From Polytrichum commune (lineage: Eukaryota > Streptophyta > Polytrichopsida > Polytrichales > Polytrichaceae), in the NCBI GenBank assembly GCA_950295325.1, contig OX485808.1, positions 35,670,527 through 35,734,526 on the forward strand: a DNA stretch of 64,000 nucleotides. The letters are read 5' to 3'. Shown one piece after another: positions 43,730 to 54,235 of the stretch. The stretch's first letter is position 1. Each line of letters opens with the position of its first letter. The position numbers and the translations under genes are program-made. The notes beneath the pieces were generated by a model. It was not told where the DNA came from. It worked only from the letters and a program-made list of their open reading frames with translations, and searched no databases.

Positions 43730-43970
43730 TCGCGGCCTCCAGTCTCAAGGGCCTCCAGTCACTCATGGGCCTCCAGTCTCACCGGCCCCCAGTATCCAAG
43801 GCCTCCAGTCTTCTTCAAGTCCGAGGATAATATTTCGATCCTTTAAGTTCGAACGCCTCCGAGGATAATATTTCGATCCTTTAAGTTCGAACGCCTCCGA
43901 GGATATATTTCAATCCTTTAAACTTCAAGCGCGAGGATATATTTCAATCCTTTAAAGTTCGTAGGCCACC
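43730..43970 (+). repeat. Two adjoining short tandem arrays
   Basis: First, GGCCTCCAGTCTC-like words of 13-19 bp occur five times at 43733-43812. Then a 38-bp unit (CCGAGGATAATATTTCGATC then CTTTAAGTTCGAACGCCT) starts at 43821, 43859 and 43897, with a diverged fourth copy near 43931. The frame at 43465-43830 covers the first array and is probably not a gene. Confidence 0.85.
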
Positions 43971-44386
43971 GGTCTTCTAGTCCACCACCTCGAGTTGCTT
44001 GCATTGAATGAGGTGAATTAGGTGCCATATGTGGCCCCTTTACATAGGCTTCGAATTTAGGGTAATCTAAGATGTGGCGGTTAGGTCTTTAAATGTCTGT
44101 ATTTACTAATTTTAGCCCTGAAGGTTCATACAGTCTAAATTCAGCCCTGTCCTATCTATTAATAGACTATCACGTGCTTAAATTAGCTCTACTAATGAGG
44201 TACATATGGGCATGTTTCAACCGCCTAGATGTGCCATTGGTAGTTGTCATCCCCTTTCTTCCATTCATCCCAAAATAGGCTCATTATTCATTGCCGGTAG
44301 TTAAGCCCATCCAAAATTCGTCATCCTTGTGTCCTTCCATCTATCATCTAAGGGTTCATCCCTTCTTCCATCCTTACTATGTCTAC
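43971..44386. other. Non-coding flank of the Harbinger element
   Basis: Nothing supported. Confidence 0.4.
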
Positions 44387-44389
44387 TTA

Positions 44390-44410
44390 GGGCCCGGCCG
44401 CACCAAGGGG
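44390..44410 (+). repeat. Left terminal inverted repeat of the Harbinger element
   Basis: GGGCCCGGCCGCACCA plus five bases matches the complement of 52473-52493 with one mismatch. TTA precedes it. Confidence 0.95.
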
Positions 44411-47031
44411 ATCCAGGGCGGAATGGGTCCCGTAACCGGGCCTTAGGCACAACCGGGGACCGCATCTGGCGGGTCCATACCGGACCAAGTGTAGGTGTGT
44501 CAGAGCTGCGTCGTGTCGTGTGCCTCCCGGAAAACGGAGCGAACCACACAAAATTGGAGGCAACCCAACCGTTGCACGCAAGCAACGTTAAGGGAGGCCT
44601 CGGATGAAGGTGTGAGGTGGCGGATAGAGTCTGTCCAAAAATACTCCGTCGCAGTTGACGGGCCCTTCTGTTGGAGGGCACGTTGTGCAGGGTTCGCGGT
44701 TGTTTGCGGAGGTTGGTTCGCGCGGGAGCTTTTGCCGAAGAGGAGACGAAAATTGTGCCCGCAACGTCTGCCGATCGTGGCTCGGTTTTTTGCGGCCTTC
44801 CTGGTGGGTGTCAATGCATGTAGCACGCTGCGCCCGGATACCTCCGAGTTCGTGTTGGACATTGTGCGTCCAAATAGGAGAACTAGCGTGCAGGGTTCTG
44901 GAACTTTGGGATCCAAAATCCGCATAGCACATCAACCTGGTGAGTGGGATGTGGTTGTTCTTGTATGCCTTCTGCATGTGGTCGTGCAGCACCGGCGCCG
45001 TTGGCTCCATGTTCGCCTCCTTTGATAGAAGCATGCCCTCCTGTCTGTGTTGTGTTTAGGGTTTCCAGTATGGGATTGTGTTCGTGGTCCACTCCAACTT
45101 GTCGCACTGGGTTTCCGCCCGCGTCCTCTCCCGTCGTCCCGGCTGCTGTGCACGGTGCTCGATGTGGTCGTGCCGCGCAGGGGATTGTTGAGTTTGCTCC
45201 CCGTGAATAGTTGGGTTGGGTTTCGCCAATTATCTGGGGTGTAGGGTTTTGGGGGCACGCGGGTCGCCCACTTCGCCACCAACTCCCGGCATTGCCTCCT
45301 GTTGATTCCTCCGTTTTCTCACCTTGCGAACATCGCCATGTCAGCATAGCTCTTCCCGCACGTGGGCTACCAAGCTCTGGGCTCCGCGTCTCTGCCGGTG
45401 CGGGTGCTCCCCGCTGTGTTGCGTGCCCAGCATCTGTGGTTGATGTTGCGGGGGCCACTGTGTTACATTGATGTTGTTCGTGTCCCAACGTCCTCCGCGT
45501 ATCTTTGGGTCAAGTGTCGGTGCTCCACATATGTGTGTGGTTTTTCCCGCCATTTGGCGTCCTGGACCTCTGCCGCCTGGACATGTGGGATCCATGTATC
45601 CATGTTCGTGTTCGTCGGGGCGCCTTCCTGCATTGGAGCCCCATATGTCACTGTTGGTTTTGCCTGTTCTGCGCACTTGTATTTTGCTGCACGTATGTGC
45701 CTGTGAATTCTGGGACTTCGAACCTTGGTTGCCTGCAGTCACAACGTTCAATGCTCGACACAGCCACGGTGCTTTCGGCTGTTGTGGTCCACTGTCCTCA
45801 ATATTGACAGTGCGTGTGGTCGCCCACATCCATGTTTCTTCATACTCATGTGCCCATGGCCCTCATGTTCTGTTTTGATTTCGCTTCTTCCTGGATTGGT
45901 GTTGTGGTTTCCTGCTTTGTGTGGCACATTGTGCAACAACTTCCAATTTGGAATCCACCATGTCTGTTCTGTGTGCTGATGCCGAGTATGCCGCTTTTTA
46001 GCTGCCCGCATGGGCGGCCTTGCATTGGAATGCCTGACCCGCCTCTCTGCCCTGTGCGCGCAAGCTCGCATGGAGACATGGAGCAACGTCCTTGCCGCAA
46101 CATTGACTTGCTGTGAGCATGGGTGTCACATCACGGACATGTGTTTTGTTGTTGATTTCTGATCCAATACATGACCCCCACCCAATTGCCTGTGATGGGC
46201 ATGACACCTCGTCAGCGCCATGCCTCTGCGTCTGCCTTCCGTCGCGACTGTCTGCCGAAATGTCGTCGTCCTCTGCTGCCCATGTCTGTGCATGTTGGCG
46301 AATGCCTTGTTCCGAATGTTTTGCGCTGTTCGTGATTTTTGTTCCGTTTAACTGCTTCATTTTTGCTTCGCTTGTCTTTTGCAATGTCGTTGAAGCTTTC
46401 CATGGTTGTGGCCCTTGGCATTTTCATCGCACGTTCAGGGGTATCCCAGCGGTTACCGTGGGCAACTGTCCAAAGTTTGTAGCGCCACCTGGAAGTCATG
46501 TTCAATCTCCATGTGCGTCACAGTGGGTGCAAGTTTGGGGTGTTGCAATTCGCCGTGGATCCTGGCATTTTCTTTTTGGCCATGCCGCAGCTGGGGGTGC
46601 ACCCACTGCACGCCACCAGGATTTTCCAACCCGTCTGCGCATTCCATGCTCCAGCCTTGAATGTTGCTTTCATTTTCATCGGTTGTCGCAGTTTCGAGCA
46701 TTTTTCCTCTTCTTGTCCCCTTGGGACATGGCGCCACGGGTTTTTGGTTGGATTCCTGTGTGTTGTGTGTCGGGGAGTTCTGCATTGGTTTTTTAGAGGT
46801 CATGGGGTTTTGTTGCACTGTGTGTTACACCTGACCTCCGTCCCTGTGCAGGTTCCTGGCTATACGTCGTCAAGCTGGTTCGACCGGTTCGCGTGCGTGT
46901 TCGGTCCATCCTATTGCCTTCCAGCATGTGCACATGATGATTGCTACCCCTCCCCTCAGTGCGCCTTGACTGTCACTGCATTTCGAACCTCATAGTCTGC
47001 AACTGCGCTGCGAACATTGCAGCGTCAGGCG
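44411..47031 (+). other. Harbinger left arm: non-coding or 5' leader of the Myb/SANT gene
   Basis: About 2.6 kb between the left end and the Myb/SANT start. From about 45000 the plus strand is rich in G and T with a Cys/Trp/His-biased translation in every frame, and many overlapping open frames occur on both strands because stops are rare in GC-rich DNA. None shows a domain. It may be a promoter plus a long leader or intron: an acceptor-like GCGAACATTGCAG ends 12 bases before the ATG at 47032. Confidence 0.5.
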
Positions 47032-48180
47032 ATGGAGGACATCGTGGACTTGGGGGACACCGGCCATTGTCCCTCCGCGCAGGTGCATGCTGGCAACAAT
47101 TGCGACTACGGTGCAGGGTTTTCGGATGGCCAACCTCCGATGAGCACCGTGGCTGCAGCCACAAGAGGAGTTGCGCGCTCCAGGGGCAGAACATGTAGCA
47201 CTCGTTCGTCGTCGGGACCTTCACAGTCACAGAGCGCACTTCCCCACAAATTGCGCGGGCCCAACTGGACGGAGCAGGAAATGCTAGTACTCATAGGACA
47301 AAAACGCATTGAGTGGGATGGGAGGCATAATTGCAGCCAACCCTCCCTCGCAAAGTTCGTGTATGGGACAACCGCATGGAAATTGGTGTTGGCGGGGTGC
47401 TTGGCCGTTGTGGGATTCCGGGTGAGGGATGCCGATCAGCTCACAAACAAGTGGGATGGCTTGATCAAGGACTACAAGAAGCTGAAGGATTACATTGAGG
47501 GCACAGGTTCGGCAAATTGGTGGGGGATGAATAGAGAGGGGAAGAGGGAGTTGTGCAAAACTAGGAAATTGCCGCTTGAGTTTAGCGAGTGCATGTACAA
47601 CGAAATGGAAGCCTTTGTTGGTAAACGGCAGATTTTTGCTCGTGGCACAGACGTGGTGGACTCGGACCGGCTGTCCTCGCCTCCATCAAAGCAATTTGGA
47701 CGTTCCCCTTCCTCCCCGCGTGCAGCTGCTTTCGTTGGAGCAGGCAGCCCTGCCACAAGTGCGACGACCACCCCCGTCTCCCCCATGTCGGGCACGCCGG
47801 GCGACGACATGCCCGGATCAACAGGAAGGAAACGCAAAGCAATGGGCACGGAGAACCTGGTTGACTTTGTGAAGGAATTCAATTGCGAGTACCTAGCAAG
47901 AGTGGAAACACAAGAGAATGACAAGCGCTCTTGGAGGTGCGAAGTAATGGCATTGGACAGGGCACGGGAGGCCCGAATTGCACAAAAAGAGGTTGAGGCT
48001 TTTCACATGGACAAAAAAATGTACGAGTTGGAGGTGGAGAGGACACGGAATTTGGGGAACATGACCAGCGCGCTACTCATGCTAGCATCTTCCATGGATG
48101 CTCTAACGAGGTTCTATGTGCAACCTTCAACTCCACAATTTTGGGTTGTGTTGTGCGTCATAATCTGCGAGGATGTCTAG
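47032..48180 (+). CDS. Harbinger Myb/SANT-like DNA-binding protein, 382 aa
   Basis: In this superfamily a second protein with a Myb/SANT (trihelix-like) domain binds the transposon ends and helps bring the transposase into the nucleus. From ATG 47032 the frame gives a Ser/Arg-rich N-terminus, then a domain at residues about 74-155: KLRGPNWTEQEMLVLIGQKR, a middle helix ending AWKLVLAG, and LTNKWDGLIKDYKKLKDY, with the spaced Trp pattern of the fold. A conserved ANWWGMNREGKRE block follows. Residues 180-265 are Ser/Pro/Thr-rich, with a basic GRKRKAMG patch. A charged helix (LARVETQEND to LEVERTRN) ends the protein. The frame runs 23 bp past the stop of the opposing transposase gene. An upstream exon is possible. 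Confidence 0.85.
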   Translation: MEDIVDLGDTGHCPSAQVHAGNNCDYGAGFSDGQPPMSTVAAATRGVARSRGRTCSTRSSSGPSQSQSALPHKLRGPNWTEQEMLVLIGQKRIEWDGRHNCSQPSLAKFVYGTTAWKLVLAGCLAVVGFRVRDADQLTNKWDGLIKDYKKLKDYIEGTGSANWWGMNREGKRELCKTRKLPLEFSECMYNEMEAFVGKRQIFARGTDVVDSDRLSSPPSKQFGRSPSSPRAAAFVGAGSPATSATTTPVSPMSGTPGDDMPGSTGRKRKAMGTENLVDFVKEFNCEYLARVETQENDKRSWRCEVMALDRAREARIAQKEVEAFHMDKKMYELEVERTRNLGNMTSALLMLASSMDALTRFYVQPSTPQFWVVLCVIICEDV

Positions 48181-49875
48181 CTATGTAGTCAGAGTTCTGC
48201 AAACGCACTAGGTAGTCTAGAAGATCCTCTCTTGCCATCTTCCCCTCCAACAACGCTCGTTCGTCGCTCAAAAGGCCCATTGGCCTTGGGGGTCGGAATA
48301 TGTCCGTATCATCCCGTTCAGGCATTTCGTCCACGTCCATTGGTGGCAGATTGCAATCTTCAAGTATTTGATCCAAAGTGCGGTCTTTGCTTGAAAGCAA
48401 AATGTTGTGCAACACACAACAAGTGTGTACAACTGTTGGCATGAAATCTAGTTTTAAAGATGATTTTCCTCCGATCTCTTTGAACCTTGCTTTTAGTATT
48501 CCAAATCCACGCTCGATGCTCATGCGAGTCGAAGAGTGCTTCCGGTTAAACCAGATCTTCTCATTCGTGAGTGGCGAGCCCATGGGTCCCATCTTGTATG
48601 GTGTTATGCACCAACTCAAGAGAGGGTACCCACGGTCCGCCACTATGTAGGGGGGAAATGGGAGTGCTGCCGGCAACGCCATGGGGTCGTCGTGAAAGCC
48701 TCCCATAACTCCCTCCTCCACCTTCCGATACAGCTCCGTGGACTTGAAGTGTGCACTGTCGTGTAGGGAGCCTGGTGGCCCGGTGTTGACGGATGTGAAA
48801 TAGCACTTGCTATCCACAACACCTTGAAGCAAAATTGAAAACGATTTGTACCGGTTACGGTGATCGGCCGCCGCTATGCTGTTTGGTGGGGCCGTAATAT
48901 ATACGTGTGTGCCATCGATTGCACCAATGCAGTTTGGCAGCCATTGTTTGGCTTGGAAGGCGGTGGTGACCCTTGCCAACCTCCGCCCGGCCGGCCAGGC
49001 AATGAGGTGCCCAAAGTTGTTGCTGATCGCCGTGCACACTTGCCGGAGGATACCGTGCACGGTGGCTTTCCCTAGAGCGGCCTTGTCAGCGACCAGGGGT
49101 ATTGACACACCATGCATAAGTTTGAATAGTGTAACAACCACCTTCTTCTCTACTCCAATGGGTTGTCTCCAATGTGTGTGTTGTCCCTGTATGAATGGAC
49201 AGAGGTCGCGAACTAGTCTGTCGAATGTACCCCTCCGCATTCGTAAAATGTCGTAAAACATGTCCGGGGTGTAGATATTGAACAAATATTCCTCGAACCA
49301 ACATGTGGACCGTGGTTTCACGTACCACTTTGCATCCATGTCTTGAATGTGCCAAGCAAGGAGGCCAAGCAGCTGATTTGCATGTGGGTGTTGCAGCTCG
49401 TCCTCGTCAATGCCATGTTCTGAAAATACGTTTGTGGTGGACCAGCCACTGTCGCATTCAACAACTCGCTTTGTTTTTTTTTTCTGTGTGCAAGTTTTGT
49501 TGCCTCTGATTCCATTGACGCATTGTGCATGTGCATCATGGCCACTGCCATGTCAATGCACGACACAATTATGGGAACGACGGAGGCAATACTCGTTGCG
49601 CCGATTGATCTTGTGCGGCCTGGAATGTGTAGGGGTATGCTTGTGGGTGGCCCCCAAGTGGACCCGCCCGCTATGCACGGACTGGGAACGGCGGCAGGGA
49701 GCTCCGAACTAGCGCCTCCAATGGTCGACGCTGAAAGGAGGGGACATGCTGGAGGTGGCGTGCGAGGGGGCACGCCGAGGGTAGAGGGGAGCAGGTGGAG
49801 AACCGGAGAGCACGGGGAGGGACCATCAAGACCGCCGCCGGATTGAGCAGCCTCCCCCTCGCATGGACGTTGGAC
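48158..49875 (-). CDS. Harbinger DDE transposase, main exon (frame change at A10 run)
   Basis: This nuclease cuts and pastes the element. The frame from ATG 49339 to TGA 48158 gives 393 aa with a helix-turn-helix-type stretch (about 34-100: MRRGTFDRLV to ALGKATVHGIL), then the DDE core: D142 in GAIDGTHV, HD194 in PGSLHDSAHF, D235 in VADRGYPLLSW and E276 in SIERGFGILKARF, then HTCCVLHNIL. All three catalytic acids are present. The frame stays open upstream of ATG 49339 with protein-like sequence (HGIDEDELQHPHANQLLGLL), back to a run of ten A (plus-strand T at 49474-49483). Beyond it, the frame shifted by one base continues to an acceptor (TTTCCTTGAAG) at 49876, with a Pro/Ser-rich stretch and an MHMHNASMESEATKLAHRK helix. 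One extra A, or a -1 slip, would join the two. Confidence 0.88.
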
Positions 49876-50877
49876 CTTCAAGGAAAAAAAATGAGTGCAA
49901 GAGTACCCGTCAATGTGTAATCTTGCAACGTGCGCAGCAATCTGTGACTAGCGGCAGTGGAGGCCTAGACCACTGATATGTGATTGCGGCCAGCATTCCC
50001 GAAACATAGAGTACCAGCAGCGATTGTGGAGGTAGATGGCAAACAGAAATTCAGCACATGCTATCTGCCCCTCATAGCTAGCGCATAATATCAAAATTGT
50101 ATTCCATGCAGCAATGTGAGTCCTTCTTGAAACATGTGTGCATGCGGATTTTTGTGTTGTGATGTTGTCTGGAGTCCAGGTACAGAGGGAATGTGTCTGC
50201 AGAAGGAATGGCGACTATGTCGAGTGAGAGGTTTCGTGGCTCCCAGAGTGAATGTCAAGGGCCTACGATGTTCTTATTGTATGCACAGTGGACAACTCTA
50301 AGCTCGGAACACCACAACCACGTAAAACCATAATAATATGAATGGTAGGCCACGAAACCAATCCAATAGTGGGAGGGAATGCCCCTGCAATCCCAGTGTA
50401 TTCCCAAGCTCGCAATTGGGGAGGGGCAATCGGTCCAGGTGGGCTATCCACCCAATTGCAGCCACGAAGAGAGATATGTCCAAACAGAACATGTTCTGTC
50501 GCAGACAGACGCAAAGCTTTGCACAACCGGATAGGAAATGAATAAAAGGCGAAATGCCAACACCAAATGCATCGGCATTGGGTGTCGGAATCGACACCCA
50601 AGCGCCTGCAAACGCAAAACAAGGCTGCTCCAGGACACGGACCACTGACAGTCGCTGTAAATGACACCCCATAAATCCCAAATTGCAGAGGACGAAATGA
50701 CGATGGCGCAGCAATGTTGTGTCCATGTACATGGGAAAGAATACAGAACAACAAAATATTCCATTGACAGGGTTGTTGCACAAATACATACCGAACCGCG
50801 TTCAATGCAGTGGTCAGTGACACAATAACCACCCAATAGCAAAAAAATTGCCTACCACAAACTAGAACTAGGTGCAC

Positions 50878-52204
50878 CTGTGGACGCAGACTTTGGATCG
50901 CGTTGTCCACTGCGTCAAGTCTACTCCTAATGGCGTCGAAAGGATTCACTGCAGCAGCGAAATGCAGGGGGGGGGGCAAATCTTGAAGACCAATGTCATC
51001 GTCGCGCAACATTAGCAACAGAGAGCGGCCCAATTCATGCGTCTCCAATACGGCTTCCGAGTCGAAGCGACGCATGAGCGCACGCAGATCGCTGCAGTCT
51101 TCCTCCAGCTCCCACTTGCAATACATTTCGACAAGGGGAAGAAGCTGCATGCAAGTGGCGCGGAGTGCACAGGGGGAAGGATTGCTGGGTACAGCATGCC
51201 GGCGCCACACAAACTGCCCTGAAGAAAGAGACACAATGGGGAAACCTCAAACACACGCACATAACATCCACGCATAGAAGCCATCAACACAAGGAAACTA
51301 TAGGAAGGGGAGAGAAAACCAGAAGGGAAATAAAAGCACGCACCCAATTTGCACCGACGGAACTCGTCCTCATGTGCGACTGAATGCGAATAGTACAAGT
51401 AGTAGAAGAGCTTGTAGCCCTCCCAGTAATCCTCCACCCTAAAAAGGGATTGCAGAAACAAAAACACAGCACACAAGCGTAGAGTCAAGCACCTTAAATG
51501 CCAACACAAAAAACATGCAGAGACACGCGAAAAACAAGTAGGAGCAAGGGATGAATAACCCCCTAACCACACTGCCGCGGCAACATGCATATCGGAAGCG
51601 ATGATAATCAACACTGCGGTGCACTCCCATGCAGACAAACAATGCGGAGGTCTGTGCAGGGCAGTCGGGCATGTGGCGGGAATGCTCAGCACACAAATAC
51701 AACATTGTCACACCCGCGCCGGGATTGCAGAGAGCGACGGGGTGCAGCCCGGAGCATGAACCCTAAATACAACGACCAAGGGCTTCGACAGTCGCCGTGG
51801 GGCCGGATGAATGTGTACAGGCCAAAAACCACAATATTTCTCCCATTCCAGTCACACAGGCCAGGGAATGGACGCCTGGAGAAAACCAGTGTGACATCAA
51901 CATTTTCCGTAGCAGGGGAACGCATGCAAGCAATCGCCTGGATCATGGTGGCAGCTCGCACAAGGAAAATCGACAGGCCAAACCCAGGAAGACAACAACA
52001 AACTGGGGAGGGAATTCAAGCGCACAGGCATGGATCCAGAAACACATGCCCCCATGCACGCACGGTCGGCATGGCATACTGAAAAAATACAAAACGTACG
52101 AGACCTTGCTGCTGCATGAAAACACCGACGGTGACAGAGGAATGTGGTGGTCACCCGAAATGCAACCCGCGCAGCTCGCCGTTGATCGCGCTCTCTCCCT
52201 CCAT
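50878..52204 (-). CDS. Predicted upstream exons of the Harbinger transposase gene
   Basis: Three minus-strand segments join in frame through GT...AG sites. Exon 1, 52204-52155, begins MEGESAINGELRGLHF and ends CGG/GTGACC. Exon 2, 51438-51344 (after CCCTTTTTAG), reads VEDYWEGYKLFYYLYY then VAHEDEFRRCKL and ends TTGG/GTGCGT. Exon 3, 51218-50878 (after CTTTCTTCAG), begins QFVWRRHAVPSN, contains an acidic helix (WELEEDCSDLRALMRRF) and ends SLRPQ before GTGCAC. Phases match at each junction (2/1, 1/2, 0/0), and exon 3 joins in phase 0 to the acceptor at 49876. Introns would be 716, 125 and 1002 bp. I recognise no domain; it may be an N-terminal extension of the transposase or a separate third protein. 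Confidence 0.55.
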
Positions 52205-52472
52205 CTCCAACAGATGCTCCTCCGTTTTCAGACAAGCGTGGGAGCAACGCACGCGAGCTGGGAGCAGTTGCAGCGTGCAAGGCCGCAGTGCCGTCAGAAG
52301 GTTGCGAGGGCCCGCAAAAATCTGGATGGACTCTGTGGGTCTCCGCGACAGAAAAAATGTGGATGAAGTTTGCGGGTCTCCGCCACGGACCCGCCCTATG
52401 TGGCCTCCGGCAAGCCACCGCCAGAAGGACCCACATGGCCCCTCCTACCCGGCTGCCGGAACCGGTCCCGCA

Positions 52473-52493
52473 CCCCCTGGTGCGGCCGGGCCC
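52473..52493 (-). repeat. Right terminal inverted repeat of the Harbinger element
   Basis: Complement of the left end with one mismatch, followed by the TTA duplication at 52494-52496. Confidence 0.95.
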
Positions 52494-52496
52494 TTA

Positions 52497-52970
52497 CTAT
52501 CCTATTGGAGCATCTTCTAACTCATTAGTGTAAGAGGTCACTAACGGGTTTGCTCAAGAGTAGTCCTAACCTACTAATCTAAGGCTCTCACTAATTGGTA
52601 GCCCGTAACCCTAATTACTCATGGTCTGGGTAGGTCGGTGGGTCCCATAAGAGGGACAGGTGGCCGGCCCCCCTTTTCGCTCACCGCCTTCCGGGCTCGC
52701 AGCCTCTCCTTGGCCGGGCCTTCACGCCCCTGTCGCCACGTGGCTCGTCTCTCTCTCTCTCCCGCTCTTCGCCTGCTCTGCTCTCGGTCTCCTCCGAACG
52801 GCTCCCTGCTGCAGTTTCAATGGCGAGTTCGGCGACCCTACAATAATATCATCTGAAAGTAAGATACCTTGCTTTCACTTGTGGCCGCTTGGAGAAAACT
52901 TCTATGATGCAAATCATGGATCTTCTCAAATTTGATCAGCATTGTAGAAATAATTTTCCCATGGATGTAT
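52497..52970. other. Non-coding flank with CT-rich stretch
   Basis: CGTGGCTCGTCTCTCTCTCT-type sequence lies at 52740-52770. Short open frames at 52638-52935 have no recognisable similarity. Confidence 0.45.
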
Positions 52971-52971
52971 A

Positions 52972-53335
52972 TTGAGGTAGGTTAGGGCTCATGGCCCCCA
53001 ATGAGGAGGTTGTGGGTTCTATTCCCCATGCCGGCGTGGTGCTCACCACCTTAGTCCACCCAACTATGGTGGGGGGGTCCTTGGACCTTGTTGTATGGGT
53101 ACCTCAAAGCCCTTTGGGGGGATACCATGTCCGGTATCTTCAAGGCACTAGTGGCTAGCTAGGAACTTGTATAGTGTGTCACTATAGTGTCCATCCTCGA
53201 AAGTGGAGAGTAGTATTTGTCCCAATGTCCCCTTGTCCAGTGGGCATCGGGTCATTGGCATTACGAACGGACACTTTATTCACGCCGGCCCCTTGCTTGA
53301 AAGGGGTTGGAGTTTCTATCTATCTCTATCTATAT
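52972..53335 (+). mobile_element. tRNA-derived SINE
   Basis: The head carries pol III promoter boxes with tRNA spacing: box A-like TTAGGGCTCATGG (about 52982-52994) and box B GGTTCTATTCC (53015-53025). A tRNA-unrelated body of about 250 bp follows. It ends in ACACTTTATTCACGCCGGCC with a short hairpin, then a simple tail CTATCTATCTCTATCTATAT at about 53318-53337. The 3' part matches 34485-34600. No target duplication was found, so the edges are approximate. Confidence 0.7.
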
Positions 53336-53339
53336 CGAG

Positions 53340-54235
53340 GTAGCAACTACAAAATATTATACAAGAACACCCAATATTTCCACTTACAAATCATGGTATC
53401 ATCAGCCTATGAAGTATTCGAATTTAGCATGAAATTTCAAACCTCATGAATATCTTATTCATTTTCAATGTGATTATATTTCTTATGAACGGATCATATA
53501 CCCCCCTTTCATCCCGAAATTGTATTGACCAATTCATGACAGTGTGGTTTTTGAGCACATTGTTAAATCCATTTTTCAACATAATATGTGTTTTTGGTAT
53601 TTGTTCTTGGATCCACACCTAACTGCACACATATACACATGCCCATTAAGATGAGTAATTGAACTAGGCTTGCTCACTTGACACCTAAATGCTTTTGGTG
53701 CCCGATTTGGACCTCTCATACATACAAAATTTTGAAATCGTACAACATAAATTTAGATTGTAATGTGACATTCTGGTAGACAATGAAAGCTTGGCATTGT
53801 CTAGGTTGGTTTGGTGGATCGGGTTCTTAGTTCTTCTCATTACGCGGCAATGCAATGGGCTACGAGGCCGCCTCCTCTAAGTGGCATGTTTTTCTTTTAA
53901 TTTTGATACATATTTTAATGCTGGCTTGTTGGCCTTCTATTTCGAAATAATAGCTTGTTAACCTTGAAAGGTTAGTATGCTTGACATTCACACAAACTAA
54001 TTTGAAAAGAGGTTGATGATTTCATAGCATTTAATATAAAAAGAGAATAGACAATGATCCTAGATTCTAGAAGCCTATAACCTCCTACAAGCTGTAACAA
54101 AATCTACCAAAATCGCCTTTAAAAACCCATCCCAACTCAACATCTCTAGTGGTGGGTTTGACCATACGGATGGCATCTTCTAAAATGTTTGACAATTTTT
54201 TTTGAGTCTTCAACTTCAACCGGTTCATCTATAAC
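53340..54235. other. Non-coding stretch
   Basis: AT-rich; no supported feature. Confidence 0.45.

Larger units (their letters stand above)
44390..52493. mobile_element. Complete PIF/Harbinger DNA transposon, 8104 bp
   Basis: Terminal inverted repeats start GGGCCCGGCCGCACCA and agree at 20 of 21 bases; the flank is TTA on both sides (44387-44389 and 52494-52496), the standard Harbinger target. Subterminal GC-rich words (GCGGGTCC, CCGGACC) recur at both ends. Inside are the two genes expected of the superfamily, a Myb/SANT-like protein (47032-48180, plus) and a DDE transposase (minus), in convergent order. The element is much more GC-rich than the DNA around it, which suggests a recent arrival. 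One possible defect is a frame change at a run of ten A in the transposase gene. Confidence 0.95.

Noticed and set aside
44301-47000. Many long open frames on both strands in the Harbinger left arm
   Set aside because: GC-rich DNA lacks stops; none shows a domain, several cross the terminal repeat, and frames overlap on both strands.
50298-50877. Continuation of the minus-strand frame downstream of the exon ending at 50878
   Set aside because: After the GTGCAC donor the frame turns Cys/Trp/Phe-rich like intron sequence, and exon 3 joins in phase to the acceptor at 49876 instead.
44390-52493. Reading the GC-rich block as contamination or a horizontally acquired island
   Set aside because: Exact inverted ends, a TTA duplication and superfamily genes explain it as a transposon.
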